A DNA stretch of 64,000 bases from Hyphomicrobiales bacterium (GTDB lineage: Bacteria > Pseudomonadota > Alphaproteobacteria > Rhizobiales > Beijerinckiaceae), in NCBI GenBank assembly GCA_027484605.1, contig JAIXSR010000034.1, positions 86,089 through 150,088 on the forward strand, in the 5' to 3' direction. Below are positions 53,895 through 63,219 of the stretch, piece after piece. Positions within the stretch are counted from its first letter, which is position 1, and each line of letters opens with the position of its first letter. The notes under the pieces are model-generated. The model had not been told where the DNA came from. It ran no database searches and was given only the letters and a program-made list of their open reading frames with translations. The translations under genes were made by a program, and so were the position numbers.

Positions 53895-54863
53895 ATGCTG
53901 AACCCCCTGCGCCTCTTCCTCGCCTTCCTCGGCCGCCACGCCACGATCGCCTATGCGCTGTCGATGTTTGTCGGGCTCGCCCTCCCGGCTCTGGCGGCGA
54001 CGCTGAGGCCGATGATCCCGATCTCGATCTTCATCTTCATCGTCCTGTCCTTCGCCCGCGCCAACCTGCCGGGCCTGAAGGCCGTGTTGCAAAGGCCGGG
54101 CCATCTCGCCCTGGGCCTCGGCCTCTCGACGCTCCTGCCGCCGCTGATCGGCTGGATCGTGCTGCAGGCCCTGCCGGGGCTCGACCCGGCCCTTCGTCTC
54201 GGCATCGCGCTGATGGCCGCCGCACCGCCGCTGATGGCCTCGCCGGTCTATGCCAGCGTGGTCGGGCTCGAGAACAGCTTCGCCCTCTCCATGCTCGTCC
54301 TCGGCATGGTGGTCGCACCGCTTGTCTCGCCGGCACTCGCCTCGTTCCTGGTCGGTGCGGAAGTCCCGATTTCCCCGCTGGCCCTGGCACAGCGCCTCGC
54401 GATCTTCATCGGCGGCGGGATCCTGGCCGGGCTGGCCGTCCGCAGGCTGGTCGGATTGCCCCGGATCACGGCCCTGAAGAACGAACTCGATGGCATGGGC
54501 GTTGTGCTCTATTTCCTCTTCGCCGTCGCGGCGATGGACGGGGTGATCGACGCCACGGTCAACCGCCCGGCCCTGGTCGCGGGGATCATCGCCGGCTCGA
54601 CGCTCTTCTGCATCCTCGGCTTTGCCACCGCCTATGCCATGACCGGCCTTCTCGGGTTCAATGACCGCTTCTCGATCGCCATCTCGATCGGCCTGCGCAA
54701 TATGGGCCTCCTCGTCGCGCCGATCATTTCGCTGGTGCCGGGGGACACGTTTCTGTATTTCGCCTTGGCTCAGGTGCCGGTCTATATGGCACCGATGATG
54801 CTGAAATGGGCGAAGGCCCGGCTTGATCCCCGTCCGGCCGCACCGCGCCCCGACCCCGCCTGA
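53895..54863 (+). CDS. bile acid:sodium symporter (BASS)-fold transporter
   Basis: A 322-residue inner-membrane protein with about nine or ten hydrophobic segments. It begins MLNPLRLFLAFLGRHATIAY and contains the paired crossover helices in GIALMAAAPPLMASPVYASVVGLE and SIAISIGLRNMGLLVAPI, the hallmark of SBF/BASS and ArsB-like folds. Substrate and ion coupling cannot be read. ATG 53895 is preceded by only a weak site. Divergent from dadA with a 125-base gap that holds both promoters. Followed by rpe 16 bases later. Confidence 0.8.
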   Translation: MLNPLRLFLAFLGRHATIAYALSMFVGLALPALAATLRPMIPISIFIFIVLSFARANLPGLKAVLQRPGHLALGLGLSTLLPPLIGWIVLQALPGLDPALRLGIALMAAAPPLMASPVYASVVGLENSFALSMLVLGMVVAPLVSPALASFLVGAEVPISPLALAQRLAIFIGGGILAGLAVRRLVGLPRITALKNELDGMGVVLYFLFAVAAMDGVIDATVNRPALVAGIIAGSTLFCILGFATAYAMTGLLGFNDRFSIAISIGLRNMGLLVAPIISLVPGDTFLYFALAQVPVYMAPMMLKWAKARLDPRPAAPRPDPA

Positions 54864-54879
54864 TCCGGAGTTGCCCGCC

Positions 54880-55551
54880 ATGCGCCCCCTGCTGATCGCC
54901 CCCTCCATCCTCTCCGCCGATTTCGGCGATCTCGGCGCTGATGTCGCGGCGATGATGGGCGCCGGCGCCGACTGGGTGCATATCGACGTGATGGACGGTC
55001 ATTTCGTGCCCAACATCTCGTTCGGCGCCCCGATCATCAAGGCCATCCGCAAGGCCAGCCCGGCCCTGTTCGACACCCATCTGATGATCGCCCCGGCCGA
55101 TCCCTACCTGAAGGATTTCGCCGAAGCCGGTTCCGACCTGATCTCGGTCCATGTCGAGGCCGGGCCGCATATCCATCGCTCGCTGCAGGCGATCCGCGCC
55201 CTCGGCAGGAAATCGGGCGTGGTGATCTGCCCCGGCACGCCGGCCAGCGCCATCGCCCCGGTCATCGACATGGTCGATCTCGTGCTCTGCATGAGCGTCA
55301 ATCCCGGATTCGGCGGGCAGAGCTTCATTCCCTCGGTCCTCGGGACGATCCGTGAAGTCCGGGCGATCATCGGCGATCGACCGGTCGATCTCGAGGTCGA
55401 TGGCGGCGTCACGCCGGACAATGCCGGCGCCATCGCCGCCGCGGGAGCCAATGTCCTCGTGGCCGGATCGGCCGCCTTCCGGGGCGGGCGCCAAGCCTAT
55501 GCGGCCAATGTGGCGGCGATCCGTGCCGCGGCGGAGGCCGGCCGCCGGTGA
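54880..55551 (+). CDS. rpe: ribulose-phosphate 3-epimerase
   Basis: A 223-residue TIM-barrel enzyme of the pentose phosphate pathway interconverting ribulose 5-phosphate and xylulose 5-phosphate. Motifs: IAPSILSADFGDL, VHIDVMDGHFVPNISFG, HLMI (metal histidine), SVNPGFGGQSFIP and LEVDGGVTPDN with the catalytic aspartate. All active-site residues are visible. ATG 54880 follows CCGGAG. The stop overlaps the GTG start of the next membrane gene (GTGA). Confidence 0.96.
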   Translation: MRPLLIAPSILSADFGDLGADVAAMMGAGADWVHIDVMDGHFVPNISFGAPIIKAIRKASPALFDTHLMIAPADPYLKDFAEAGSDLISVHVEAGPHIHRSLQAIRALGRKSGVVICPGTPASAIAPVIDMVDLVLCMSVNPGFGGQSFIPSVLGTIREVRAIIGDRPVDLEVDGGVTPDNAGAIAAAGANVLVAGSAAFRGGRQAYAANVAAIRAAAEAGRR

Positions 55552-56057
55552 GCAGGGCGGCGGCCCTTCCTTTGCAACGCTGGCTGCAGGGGGCACTGGT
55601 CCTGCCGGTGCTGGCCATGGCTGTCCTCGCGCTGCGCATTGCCGAGCGGGACGAGATCTGGCTTGACCGGACCTATTGGCTGACCGGGCTCGCCGGCCTC
55701 GGCGGCCTTGGGGGAGGCCTGCTGGTCCTCCTGCTCGCCGGCCTGCTGGGCCGCATCCGGCGGACCTTCCGACGCCTTCTGGCGACCGGATTCGTCTTCT
55801 GCACCGGCTTCATGGCCACGATGATGGCCGGCTATATGGTCTATGCCATCGGCATCAGCGGGCAGTTCGAAGGCCTGGCGGACCGCTACTTCGTCAGCCT
55901 GGGCTTCGCCTCGTTCCAGACAGCCTTGCTCTTCCTGATCTCGATCCCGCCCTACCTGCTGCCCTGGCCGCTGCCCCTGCTGGCTGTTTCCGCCGCCTTC
56001 CTGCTGGCCGGCCCGCCCTTCGCAAAGCCGGTTGAGCCTGCGCCCCCTGCGGTGTAA
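55548..56057 (+). CDS. hypothetical four-segment membrane protein
   Basis: A 169-residue product with hydrophobic segments at about residues 15-32, 47-68, 80-102 and 120-155. Not recognised. The GTG start overlaps the TGA of rpe, and the next gene is purB after 46 bases. Codon composition and frame extent are like a real gene, and such a small membrane protein occurs between rpe and purB in some alphaproteobacteria; this is from memory and unverified. Confidence 0.65.
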   Translation: MSRAAALPLQRWLQGALVLPVLAMAVLALRIAERDEIWLDRTYWLTGLAGLGGLGGGLLVLLLAGLLGRIRRTFRRLLATGFVFCTGFMATMMAGYMVYAIGISGQFEGLADRYFVSLGFASFQTALLFLISIPPYLLPWPLPLLAVSAAFLLAGPPFAKPVEPAPPAV

Positions 56058-56103
56058 CGAGAGGCCGCGTGCCGGCCACGCCTGCCAGCCAGAGAGAATC
56101 CCG

Positions 56104-57405
56104 ATGATCCCCCGTTATGCCCGCCCCGACATGGTCGCCATCTGGTCGCCGGAAACGCGCTTCCGCATCTGGTTCGAGATCGAGGCCCATGCCACCGATG
56201 CCCTCGCGGAACTGGGCGTCGTGCCGAAGGAAGCCGCGCGCAAGGTCTGGGAAAAGGGCGGACCTGCCACGTTCGATGTCGCGCGGATCGACGAGATCGA
56301 GCGCGAGGTGAAGCATGACGTCATCGCATTCCTGACCCATCTCTCGGAAATCGTCGGTCCCGAAGCCCGCTTCGTCCATCAGGGCATGACCTCGTCGGAC
56401 GTACTCGACACCACCCTCGCCGTGCAGCTCACCCGCGCGAGCGACATCCTGCTGACGGATCTCGATGCCCTGCTCGCCGCGCTGCAGCGCCGGGCCATGG
56501 AGCACAAATTCACCCCCACCATCGGCCGTTCCCATGGCATCCATGCCGAACCGGTGACTTTCGGCCTGAAACTGGCCCAGGCCTATGCCGAGTTCGAGCG
56601 CTGCCGCGCCCGCCTGCTCAATGCCCGTTCGGAAGTGGCGACCTGCGCGATTTCCGGCGCCGTCGGCACCTTCGCCAATATCGATCCGCGCGTGGAAGCC
56701 CATGTCGCGCAGCAGCTCGGCCTTGCGGTCGAGCCGGTCTCCACCCAGGTCATCCCGCGCGACCGCCACGCCATGTTCTTCGCCACGCTGGCGGTGATCG
56801 CTTCCTCGGTCGAGCGGCTGGCCACCGAGATCCGCCATCTCCAGCGCACCGAGGTCTACGAGGCCGAGGAATATTTCTCGCCGGGCCAGAAGGGCTCGTC
56901 GGCCATGCCGCACAAGCGCAACCCGGTCCTGACCGAGAACCTCACCGGCCTCGCGCGGATGGTCCGCTCCTATTGCCTGCCGGCCATGGAGAATGTGGCG
57001 CTCTGGCACGAGCGCGACATCTCGCATTCCTCCGTCGAGCGCTATATCGGCCCTGACGCCACGATCACGCTCGATTTCGCCCTGCACCGCCTGACGGGCG
57101 TGATCGAAAAGCTGCTCGTCTATCCGGAGAACATGAAGAGGAATCTCGACCGGCTCTCCGGCCTGCACAATTCGCAGCGCGTGCTGCTGGCCCTCACCCA
57201 GGCCGGCGTCAGCCGCGAGGATTCCTACCGCCTCGTCCAGCGCAACGCGATGAAGACCTGGGAACATGGCGCGGATTTCCTGACCTCGCTGAAGGCCGAT
57301 CCCGAGGTCTCCTCCCGCATTCCAACAACGGAACTCGAGGCGATGTTCGACCTCGGCTATCACTTCAAGCATGTCGAGACGATCTTCGACCGGGTGTTCG
57401 GGTAA
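56104..57405 (+). CDS. purB: adenylosuccinate lyase
   Basis: A 433-residue enzyme of the fumarase/aspartase superfamily acting twice in purine synthesis (release of fumarate from SAICAR and adenylosuccinate). The signature GSSAMPHKRNPVLTENL (about residue 264) and catalytic His regions THLSEIVGPEARFVHQGMTSSD and IGRSHGIHAEP are complete. ATG 56104 (MIPRYARPDMVAIW) is the family start. Length normal. Confidence 0.96.
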   Translation: MIPRYARPDMVAIWSPETRFRIWFEIEAHATDALAELGVVPKEAARKVWEKGGPATFDVARIDEIEREVKHDVIAFLTHLSEIVGPEARFVHQGMTSSDVLDTTLAVQLTRASDILLTDLDALLAALQRRAMEHKFTPTIGRSHGIHAEPVTFGLKLAQAYAEFERCRARLLNARSEVATCAISGAVGTFANIDPRVEAHVAQQLGLAVEPVSTQVIPRDRHAMFFATLAVIASSVERLATEIRHLQRTEVYEAEEYFSPGQKGSSAMPHKRNPVLTENLTGLARMVRSYCLPAMENVALWHERDISHSSVERYIGPDATITLDFALHRLTGVIEKLLVYPENMKRNLDRLSGLHNSQRVLLALTQAGVSREDSYRLVQRNAMKTWEHGADFLTSLKADPEVSSRIPTTELEAMFDLGYHFKHVETIFDRVFG

Positions 57406-57448
57406 TTCGGCCGGGCTGTCTCATCGATGGGACAAGCCCGCGCTTGCC

Positions 57449-57496
57449 CCCAGAACCGCTGATCATGAAAACCGCTGACCATGAAAACCGCTGACG
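57449..57496 (+). repeat. three imperfect 16-bp tandem repeats covering the start of a hydrolase gene
   Basis: Units at 57449-57464, 57465-57480 and 57481-57496. The second and third differ by one base (ATGAAAACCGCTGACC and ATGAAAACCGCTGACG); the first is a degenerate copy. Each of the last two begins with ATG, so two start codons 16 bases apart and in different frames compete. Confidence 0.75.
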
Positions 57497-58032
57497 CCGA
57501 CATCCTGATCGTTCCGGGGCTGGGCAATTCCGGTCCCGACCATTGGCAGACCCGCTGGGAGTCGAAACTCTCCACGGCGCGGCGCGTCGTCCAGCCGGAC
57601 TGGAACCGCCCTGACCGCGCGCAGTGGACGGGCGCCATCCACCAGGCGGTCGAGGCGGCCGGGCGGCCCATCATCCTCATCGCGCATTCCCTCGCCGTGG
57701 CCGCCCTCGCCCATGCGGCGGCGAGCCTGCCGCCGGGCAAGGTGCGCGGCGCCTTCCTGGTCAGCCTGCCGGATTGCAACCGGCCCGACCTGCTGCCCGG
57801 GATGAGCCATGATTTCGGGCCCATGCCGCGCGATCCGCTGCCCTTCCCCTCGCTGCTCGTCGCCAGCCGCAACGACCCCTATTGCGATTTCGAAACCGCG
57901 GCGGATTTCGCCAATGCCTGGGGCTCGGCGCTGATCGAAGCCGGCGAGGCCGGTCATATCAATGCCGAATCCGGCCATGGCCCCTGGCCCGAGGGGCTGC
58001 TGCGTTTCGCCGGTTTCCTTCGACAACTCTGA
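57481..58032 (+). CDS. RBBP9/YdeN-type alpha/beta hydrolase
   Basis: A 183-residue serine hydrolase of the RBBP9/YdeN family. Motifs: IVPGLGNSGPDHWQTRWE, nucleophile elbow IAHSLAVAAL (serine near residue 70), and C-terminal acid-His segment SRNDPYCDF ... GHINAESGHGPWPEG. Substrate unknown. ATG 57481 gives the family start; the ATG 16 bases upstream opens only a 9-codon frame (ends 57494). Monocistronic, convergent with the MBL-fold gene. Confidence 0.85.
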   Translation: MKTADADILIVPGLGNSGPDHWQTRWESKLSTARRVVQPDWNRPDRAQWTGAIHQAVEAAGRPIILIAHSLAVAALAHAAASLPPGKVRGAFLVSLPDCNRPDLLPGMSHDFGPMPRDPLPFPSLLVASRNDPYCDFETAADFANAWGSALIEAGEAGHINAESGHGPWPEGLLRFAGFLRQL

Positions 58033-58049
58033 TCGAGCGGCCGCTCCGG

Positions 58050-58973
58050 TCAGGGCGCGCCCGCCACGAAACGATAGGCGCTCCCCTCCTTCACCGCATG
58101 GCCGAGGCCGGGCGAAGGCAGGTGATAGCCGATGAAGGGCATCTTCTCGGCCACCAGCCGGTCAAGCAGCGCCTTGCGGGTCGCGGCGCCCTTGTCGGGA
58201 TCGGTATCCGACCCCGTGCGCCATTCCGGATGCCGGAAGGAGATGGCGCGATGCGTCAGCGCATCGCCGAGGATCATGGCCTGCCTGCCACCTCCGGCCA
58301 CCACGAAGGACAGATGGCCCGGCGTATGCCCGGACGTATCGACCGCGAGGATGCCGGGCGCGACTTCCTGCCCGGCCGAAATGCGCTTCGTCTTGCCGGC
58401 GATACCCTTGAAGATCCTTTGCGCTCCGGCCGCGAAGGCATGCCGGTCTTCCGGCAGCTTCGAATAGACATCGGGCGCCGCCCAGAAATCCCATTCCGCG
58501 GCTGCCATCAGGTAGGCGGCATTGGGGAACAGGTCGGAATCGAAATCGTCGATCGCCCCCCAGAGATGATCCGGATGGGCATGGGTGAAGATCACCTGCT
58601 TCACCTCGTCCTTGTTGATGCCCGCCGCCTCGAGGCTGGCCGCAAGCTTGCCCGAGCCGGGCAGGAAATTGGCGCCGGCGCCGCAATCGAAGATCGTCCA
58701 GCCATCCGGGTCCTTCAGCAGCGTGACATTGAGGACGGAGCGCGAGACATCCGTCGGCAGGCCCTCGGCCCTGAGCAGGGCCTGGATCTCCGCTTCCGGC
58801 ACCTGCCGCGCCACCATGGACATCGGCAGTTCGAACCCGCCATCGGAGAGCACATGCAGGCTGCGCGGGCCAAGGCTCATCACGCTCTCGGCGCGGGCCG
58901 CGCCCGGTAGTGCCAGGGTCGCGGCAAGGCCGGCACCCAGCGCGAGCGCCTCTCGGCGGTTCAGGTTGTCCAT
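58050..58973 (-). CDS. MBL-fold metallo-hydrolase with Tat-type signal
   Basis: A 307-residue exported metallo-beta-lactamase-fold protein. Signal MDNLNRREALALGAGLAATLALPGAARA carries a twin-arginine and a hydrophobic core, so export folded with metals is likely. Zinc ligands in FTHAHPDHLWG (HxHxDH), TSGHTPGHLSF and LGDALTH. Similar proteins are lactonases or phosphotriesterase-like, for example AhlD-type; substrate open. Longer frames upstream were not used. It is convergent with the RBBP9-like gene, 17 bases apart. Confidence 0.87.
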   Translation of the reverse strand: MDNLNRREALALGAGLAATLALPGAARAESVMSLGPRSLHVLSDGGFELPMSMVARQVPEAEIQALLRAEGLPTDVSRSVLNVTLLKDPDGWTIFDCGAGANFLPGSGKLAASLEAAGINKDEVKQVIFTHAHPDHLWGAIDDFDSDLFPNAAYLMAAAEWDFWAAPDVYSKLPEDRHAFAAGAQRIFKGIAGKTKRISAGQEVAPGILAVDTSGHTPGHLSFVVAGGGRQAMILGDALTHRAISFRHPEWRTGSDTDPDKGAATRKALLDRLVAEKMPFIGYHLPSPGLGHAVKEGSAYRFVAGAP

Positions 58974-59054
58974 GGCATTCTCCCCGGGGCTTGTTGATTG
59001 TGGCCCATCATATATTTCGATCTGAATATATGAAAGCCCGCCAGCCGGATGGCC

Positions 59055-59084
59055 AACAAAAAAGCCGCCCCGAGGGGCGGCTTT
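59055..59084 (-). terminator. rho-independent terminator after rpsD
   Basis: AAAGCCGCCCC and GGGGCGGCTTT form an 11-bp stem with a tiny loop, followed on the minus strand by a run of T (59063 to 59055 region TTTTTTGTT). Confidence 0.85.
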
Positions 59085-59109
59085 CGCATTCCGGTCGCGG
59101 ATCGGTCGA

Positions 59110-59727
59110 TCAGCGCGAGTAGAATTCGATGACGAGGTTCGGTTCCATCTGCACCGGATAGGGCACATCGGTGAGAACCGGGATGCGGGCAAACTTGGCG
59201 ACCATCTTGCCGTGATCGACTTCGAGGAAGTCCGGCACATCGCGCTCGGCAAGGCCGGCGGCTTCGAGAACGATCGTCAGCTGCTTCGAGGCTTCCTTGA
59301 CCTCGACGACATCGCCGACCTTCACGAGATAGCTCGGCACATTGACGCGCTTGCCATTGACGCGAATATGGCCATGGCTGACGAACTGGCGCGCCGCGAA
59401 CACCGTCGGCACGAACTTGGCGCGATAGACCACCGCGTCGAGGCGGCGCTCGAGCAGGCCAACCAGGTTCTCGCCCGAGTCACCCTTCATCCGGACCGAT
59501 TCCGCGTAGTAGCGGCGGAACTGCTTTTCCGAGATCGAGCCGTAATAGCCCTTGAGCTTCTGCTTGGCGCGGAGCTGGGTGCCGAAATCCGACATCTTGC
59601 CCTTGCGGCGCTGGCCGTGCTGGCCCGGGCCGTATTCGCGCTTGTTCACCGGGGACTTCGGACGGCCCCAGATATTCTCGCCCATGCGGCGATCGATCTT
59701 GTATTTGGCTTCGTGACGCTTGGTCAT
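59110..59727 (-). CDS. rpsD: 30S ribosomal protein S4
   Basis: A 205-residue primary 16S rRNA-binding protein of the small subunit. It starts [22 protein letters not shown] and contains [18 protein letters not shown] and the S4 RNA-binding domain [15 protein letters not shown] ... [17 protein letters not shown]. As in other alphaproteobacteria rpsD stands alone rather than in the alpha operon. The 276-base region upstream up to the murI stop should hold its promoter. Confidence 0.98.
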   Translation of the reverse strand: MTKRHEAKYKIDRRMGENIWGRPKSPVNKREYGPGQHGQRRKGKMSDFGTQLRAKQKLKGYYGSISEKQFRRYYAESVRMKGDSGENLVGLLERRLDAVVYRAKFVPTVFAARQFVSHGHIRVNGKRVNVPSYLVKVGDVVEVKEASKQLTIVLEAAGLAERDVPDFLEVDHGKMVAKFARIPVLTDVPYPVQMEPNLVIEFYSR

Positions 59728-60003
59728 CGCTGTTCCTCTCAAGGGCAGGAGGAACGAAAGCAGCCGCACCCGGCCCGAAGGCGGGTTGCGCGCCGATCCA
59801 CGTTCCCCGAACGCCCGGTTAGGGTTCAAGTTCAGGAGGAACGCGCCCTCCTCTCCCCATCCCGTGCGGGATTTGCGGGGCGACAGATCGACCGGGAGGC
59901 TTCAGCCGGTTCCGGAAGATCGCGGGTGCGTGCGGGAGGTTCCCCTCCCCCGGGCGGGTTGCCCCGACCGGAGCGGGGTCGATAGGGGAAATTGCCGGCC
60001 GCG

Positions 60004-60777
60004 TCAACCGCTGGCTGCCGGCACCGGCTCCAGCAGCCCCACCAGCGGGTTGCCCGCCGTCATGACCATCCGGGCCGAGCCGGGGCTGTCGATGCGGCTT
60101 TCGCCCAGCACCTGCAGGACGCGGCGGGCAATGGCCGGCGCCGGGTCGATCCATTGCACCGGCCAGGGCGCAAGCGCCGTCAGCCGGTCCAGCAGCAGCG
60201 GATAATGCGTGCAGGCCAGCACCACGACATCGGTATGCCGACCCTCCGCCTCGACGAAGCAGGGCGCGATCTCCGCCGCGATCGCTTCATCCGGCACCGC
60301 CTCGCCGCGCAGGGCCCGTTCGGCCAGACCCGCCAGCGCCCTTGAGCCGACCAGCGTGACAGCAACGCCTTGCGCGAAATCGCGGATCAACTCGGCGGTG
60401 TAATCGCGGCTGACCGTGCCCGGCGTGGCGAGAACCGAAATCATCCGGCTGCGCGTCGCCGCTGCCGCCGGCTTGATCGCCGGGACCGTGCCGATGATCG
60501 GCATGGCATGCCGCGCCCGCAGCGGCGGCAGGACGAGCGTGGAGGCGGTGTTGCAGGCAATGACGATGGCATCGGCCGGAAACCCCGCCAGAGCCTCGCC
60601 GATCACCGCCTCGACGCGCGCCACCAGGGCCTCCGGCGCCAGCGCCCCATAGGGGAACAGGGCATCGTCGCCGAGATAGAGGTAATCGGCATCCGGCCGC
60701 ATCTTGCGGATCTCCCGGAAGACCGTCAGCCCGCCAAGGCCGGAATCGAAAACGAGGATCTTCTGGCGCGTGGACAA
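60004..60777 (-). CDS. murI: glutamate racemase
   Basis: A 257-residue enzyme supplying D-glutamate for peptidoglycan. Catalytic cysteines in IACNTAST and LACTHYPLL, and FDSGLGGLTVFREI at the start, are all present. The start is uncertain: TTG at 60777 gives MSTRQKILVFDSG, close to homologues; an upstream TTG at 60834 would add 19 residues and overlap the amine oxidase gene. No convincing ribosome binding site supports either. Following gene order: amine oxidase, murI, then rpsD after 276 bases. Confidence 0.93.
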   Translation of the reverse strand: MSTRQKILVFDSGLGGLTVFREIRKMRPDADYLYLGDDALFPYGALAPEALVARVEAVIGEALAGFPADAIVIACNTASTLVLPPLRARHAMPIIGTVPAIKPAAAATRSRMISVLATPGTVSRDYTAELIRDFAQGVAVTLVGSRALAGLAERALRGEAVPDEAIAAEIAPCFVEAEGRHTDVVVLACTHYPLLLDRLTALAPWPVQWIDPAPAIARRVLQVLGESRIDSPGSARMVMTAGNPLVGLLEPVPAASG

Positions 60778-60805
60778 GGGGCATCCGGCCTGTGACGATC
60801 CTTCG

Positions 60806-62161
60806 TCAATCGCGCCGAATCGCCCCCGTGGCAAGCCGGCGGGCCATGTCGTCCACCGCGCGTTGCGCCGAGAGCGCCGCGCCGCCGGCCGTCATCGAGG
60901 CCGGCCCGGCATTGGCCTCGCCGGCCAGCCAGAGCCGGTCCCGCACCGGCCGTTCCAGCACGCGCCGCGCCTCCATCCGGCCCGGAAGGGCGATGGAATA
61001 GGAACCGAGCGCGTAAGGATCGGCGCTCCATCCCGCGAGCCGCCCCTGCGGCAGCCGCGTGCGGTGGGATTCGCCGAGAATGGCGACCAGCCGGTCGCGC
61101 ATGGTCGAGACAGCCATCGCCTCGCCCGCCTTCGCCAGGCTCCGCGCGTAGTTCCCGCCGAACGTCGCGACGATCAGCGGCCGGTCGAAGGGCCAGAACT
61201 CGAAATTGACCAACTCGTCGCCATCGCCCTGGTCGAAATACTGTGTCCAGGGGCTGAGGCCGAGCCGGTCGCCATCCATCCGCAAGGCCACCTTGGTCAT
61301 GGCCCCCATCCGGAGGCCGGACAGGGCCCGCTGCATCTCGGGCGGCCAGTCCGGCGTGATGCGGATGCCGCCGGCCTGCAGCACCCCGATCGAGACGGTG
61401 ATCAGCACGGCCCGCGCCGTCACCACACCGCCGGGCACCGTCAGCCGGACGCCGGGACCGGAAAGGTCGATCGCGGAAACGGGGCTGTTGAGTGCAATAT
61501 CGAGCCCCTTCGCATGCCTCTCGAGCAGATGGCCATAGCCGGCGGGCAGCACGAAATCATCGCCGGAATCGAGCGCCTGGTAATCGCGGATCGACACATG
61601 TTCCGGATCCTCGCCGAGCGAGAGCAGGGTCAGCCCCTGCGCGGCCTCGAGCAGTTCCGGCGCATGCCGGCGCGCGGCCTCGGCGAAGGAGAGATCGGCA
61701 TCGCGGCCCTCGCGTTCAAGCTCCATCGACAGCCGCCCGAAGGCGCCGCGCCGGCGGCTGCGCTCTTCCGCCGGCAGGGGCTTGCCATGGCGGAACACGT
61801 TGAACCCGCCCCAGAGCGTGTTGTCATCGACCAGCTCGAATTTCTGCCGTTCGGCGATCTCGCGCCACGGATTGCGCTCGGCGAAATGAATGTAGAAGGC
61901 CCCGGCCTCGAACCCGGCGCCGAGGCTCTCGTCGGTATGGACGCGGCCACCGATCCGGCCCTGCGCCTCGAAGATCTTCGCGGTGAGCTTCTTCTCCCGC
62001 GCGCGGTGCGCCGCGACAAGGCCGGCGGCGCCCGCTCCGACAATCGCGAGGTCGAGATCGGCCCGCACCTGGGCACGGACCGACGAGGACAGGACAGCCG
62101 GCGCAGCGAGGCCTCCGGCGGCAAGAAGGGTTCCGGCAGTGAAATGGCGGCGCGAGATCAT
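60806..62161 (-). CDS. flavin monoamine oxidase family protein with Tat-type signal
   Basis: A 451-residue FAD amine oxidase. Signal MISRRHFTAGTLLAAGGLAAP has the twin-arginine pattern. FAD motif LAIVGAGAAGLVAAHRAREK, and RIGGRVHTD, EAGAFYIHFAE and the C-terminal LWLAGEANAGPASMTAGGAALSAQRA are family signatures. Probably located in the periplasm with FAD folded before export. Substrate amine not known. Starts 28 or so bases before the murI TTG. Divergence from TrmJ is absent; both lie on the minus strand, 81 bases apart. Confidence 0.87.
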   Translation of the reverse strand: MISRRHFTAGTLLAAGGLAAPAVLSSSVRAQVRADLDLAIVGAGAAGLVAAHRAREKKLTAKIFEAQGRIGGRVHTDESLGAGFEAGAFYIHFAERNPWREIAERQKFELVDDNTLWGGFNVFRHGKPLPAEERSRRRGAFGRLSMELEREGRDADLSFAEAARRHAPELLEAAQGLTLLSLGEDPEHVSIRDYQALDSGDDFVLPAGYGHLLERHAKGLDIALNSPVSAIDLSGPGVRLTVPGGVVTARAVLITVSIGVLQAGGIRITPDWPPEMQRALSGLRMGAMTKVALRMDGDRLGLSPWTQYFDQGDGDELVNFEFWPFDRPLIVATFGGNYARSLAKAGEAMAVSTMRDRLVAILGESHRTRLPQGRLAGWSADPYALGSYSIALPGRMEARRVLERPVRDRLWLAGEANAGPASMTAGGAALSAQRAVDDMARRLATGAIRRD

Positions 62162-62242
62162 GGCAGGCTCCTGAAGACAGCCATAGGCCCCCGGGAATAC
62201 GGCCAGAAGATGCCACTGGACCGGCCCGTCTGGAATCCCCGC

Positions 62243-63091
62243 TCACATTTCCGTGTTCGGATCCCCCCGGCGCGGCGCCGGCTTGCCGCGCTTGACCAGC
62301 CAGTCCACCGCCCCGCGCAGGGTGCGGATATCCTGCTCGCTCGGCTGCAGCCGGTGGATGAGGTTGCGCATGTTCCGGACCATCTGCGGCCGCTTGCTTT
62401 CGGGGAAGAAATAGCGCGCCCGTTCCAGATGCCCCTCGATGAACTCGAAAAAGGAGAGCAGGGTCTCGCGCGTGGCCGGCGGGCTCATTTCCGGCATGGC
62501 GAAGGGCGCGGCATCGCCCTCGGTCTGGCGGAACCATTCATAGCCGGTCAGCAGCACGGCCTGCGCGAGATTGAGCGAGGCGAAGTCCCGGTTGACCGGA
62601 AAGGTGATGATCGTGCTGGCCAAAGCCACATCCTCGTTCTCCAGCCCGGTCCGTTCCGGCCCGAACAGGATGCCGACGCGCTGCCCCTGCCCGATCCGCC
62701 CCCTCGCCTCGTCCATGGCCTGATGCGGCCCGAGCACCGGCTTGGCCTGCCCGCGCTCCCGCGCCGTGGTCGCATAGACATGATGCAGGTCGGCAATCGC
62801 GCTCGGCAGGTCAGGAAAGAGCCGCGCCTGGTCGAGAATCGCCGTGGCGCCGGCCGCCGCCGAGACGGCGCCCTTCTTCATCCGGGTCTTCTGCGGCCAG
62901 CCATCCCTGGGGGCGACGAGCCGCATCTCTGTCAGCGAAAAATTCGCCATGGCGCGCGCGCACATGCCGATATTTTCGGCAAGTTGCGGCCGGACGAGGA
63001 TGATGACGGGGCGCGACGGGTCGTTCAAGCCGGGATCCTGCAAAAAAGCGTGGCAGGGCTGGCAGATGCCCCTCTCTCCGCCCTTCGTCAA
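62243..63091 (-). CDS. trmJ: tRNA/rRNA methyltransferase TrmJ-like (SpoU family)
   Basis: A 282-residue SPOUT methyltransferase that 2'-O-methylates tRNA position 32. Motif 1 [21 protein letters not shown], motif 2 [18 protein letters not shown] and motif 3 [15 protein letters not shown] are intact, and a C-terminal extension (from about residue 200) is as in TrmJ. First 28 residues before [10 protein letters not shown] are poorly conserved, so the true start may be internal, but no other ATG is near. Divergent from icd with a 128-base gap that contains both promoters. Confidence 0.88.
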   Translation of the reverse strand: MTKGGERGICQPCHAFLQDPGLNDPSRPVIILVRPQLAENIGMCARAMANFSLTEMRLVAPRDGWPQKTRMKKGAVSAAAGATAILDQARLFPDLPSAIADLHHVYATTARERGQAKPVLGPHQAMDEARGRIGQGQRVGILFGPERTGLENEDVALASTIITFPVNRDFASLNLAQAVLLTGYEWFRQTEGDAAPFAMPEMSPPATRETLLSFFEFIEGHLERARYFFPESKRPQMVRNMRNLIHRLQPSEQDIRTLRGAVDWLVKRGKPAPRRGDPNTEM

Positions 63092-63219
63092 TCTTTGCCT
63101 CGCGGGAAAGCGGTGCTATAGCCCCCTCCGGTGCATCGTCCGTTCCTGCCGGAGCGAAACAGATACAAAAAGACGAATGCGACTTCCCGATTTGTCCCTG
63201 CTCTGAAGGTCTGCTCACG

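Noticed and set aside
59728..60003. structured leader or riboswitch upstream of rpsD
   Set aside because: GC-rich pairings such as CCCCG-N8-CGGGG occur, but no known S4 or riboswitch pattern could be recognised.
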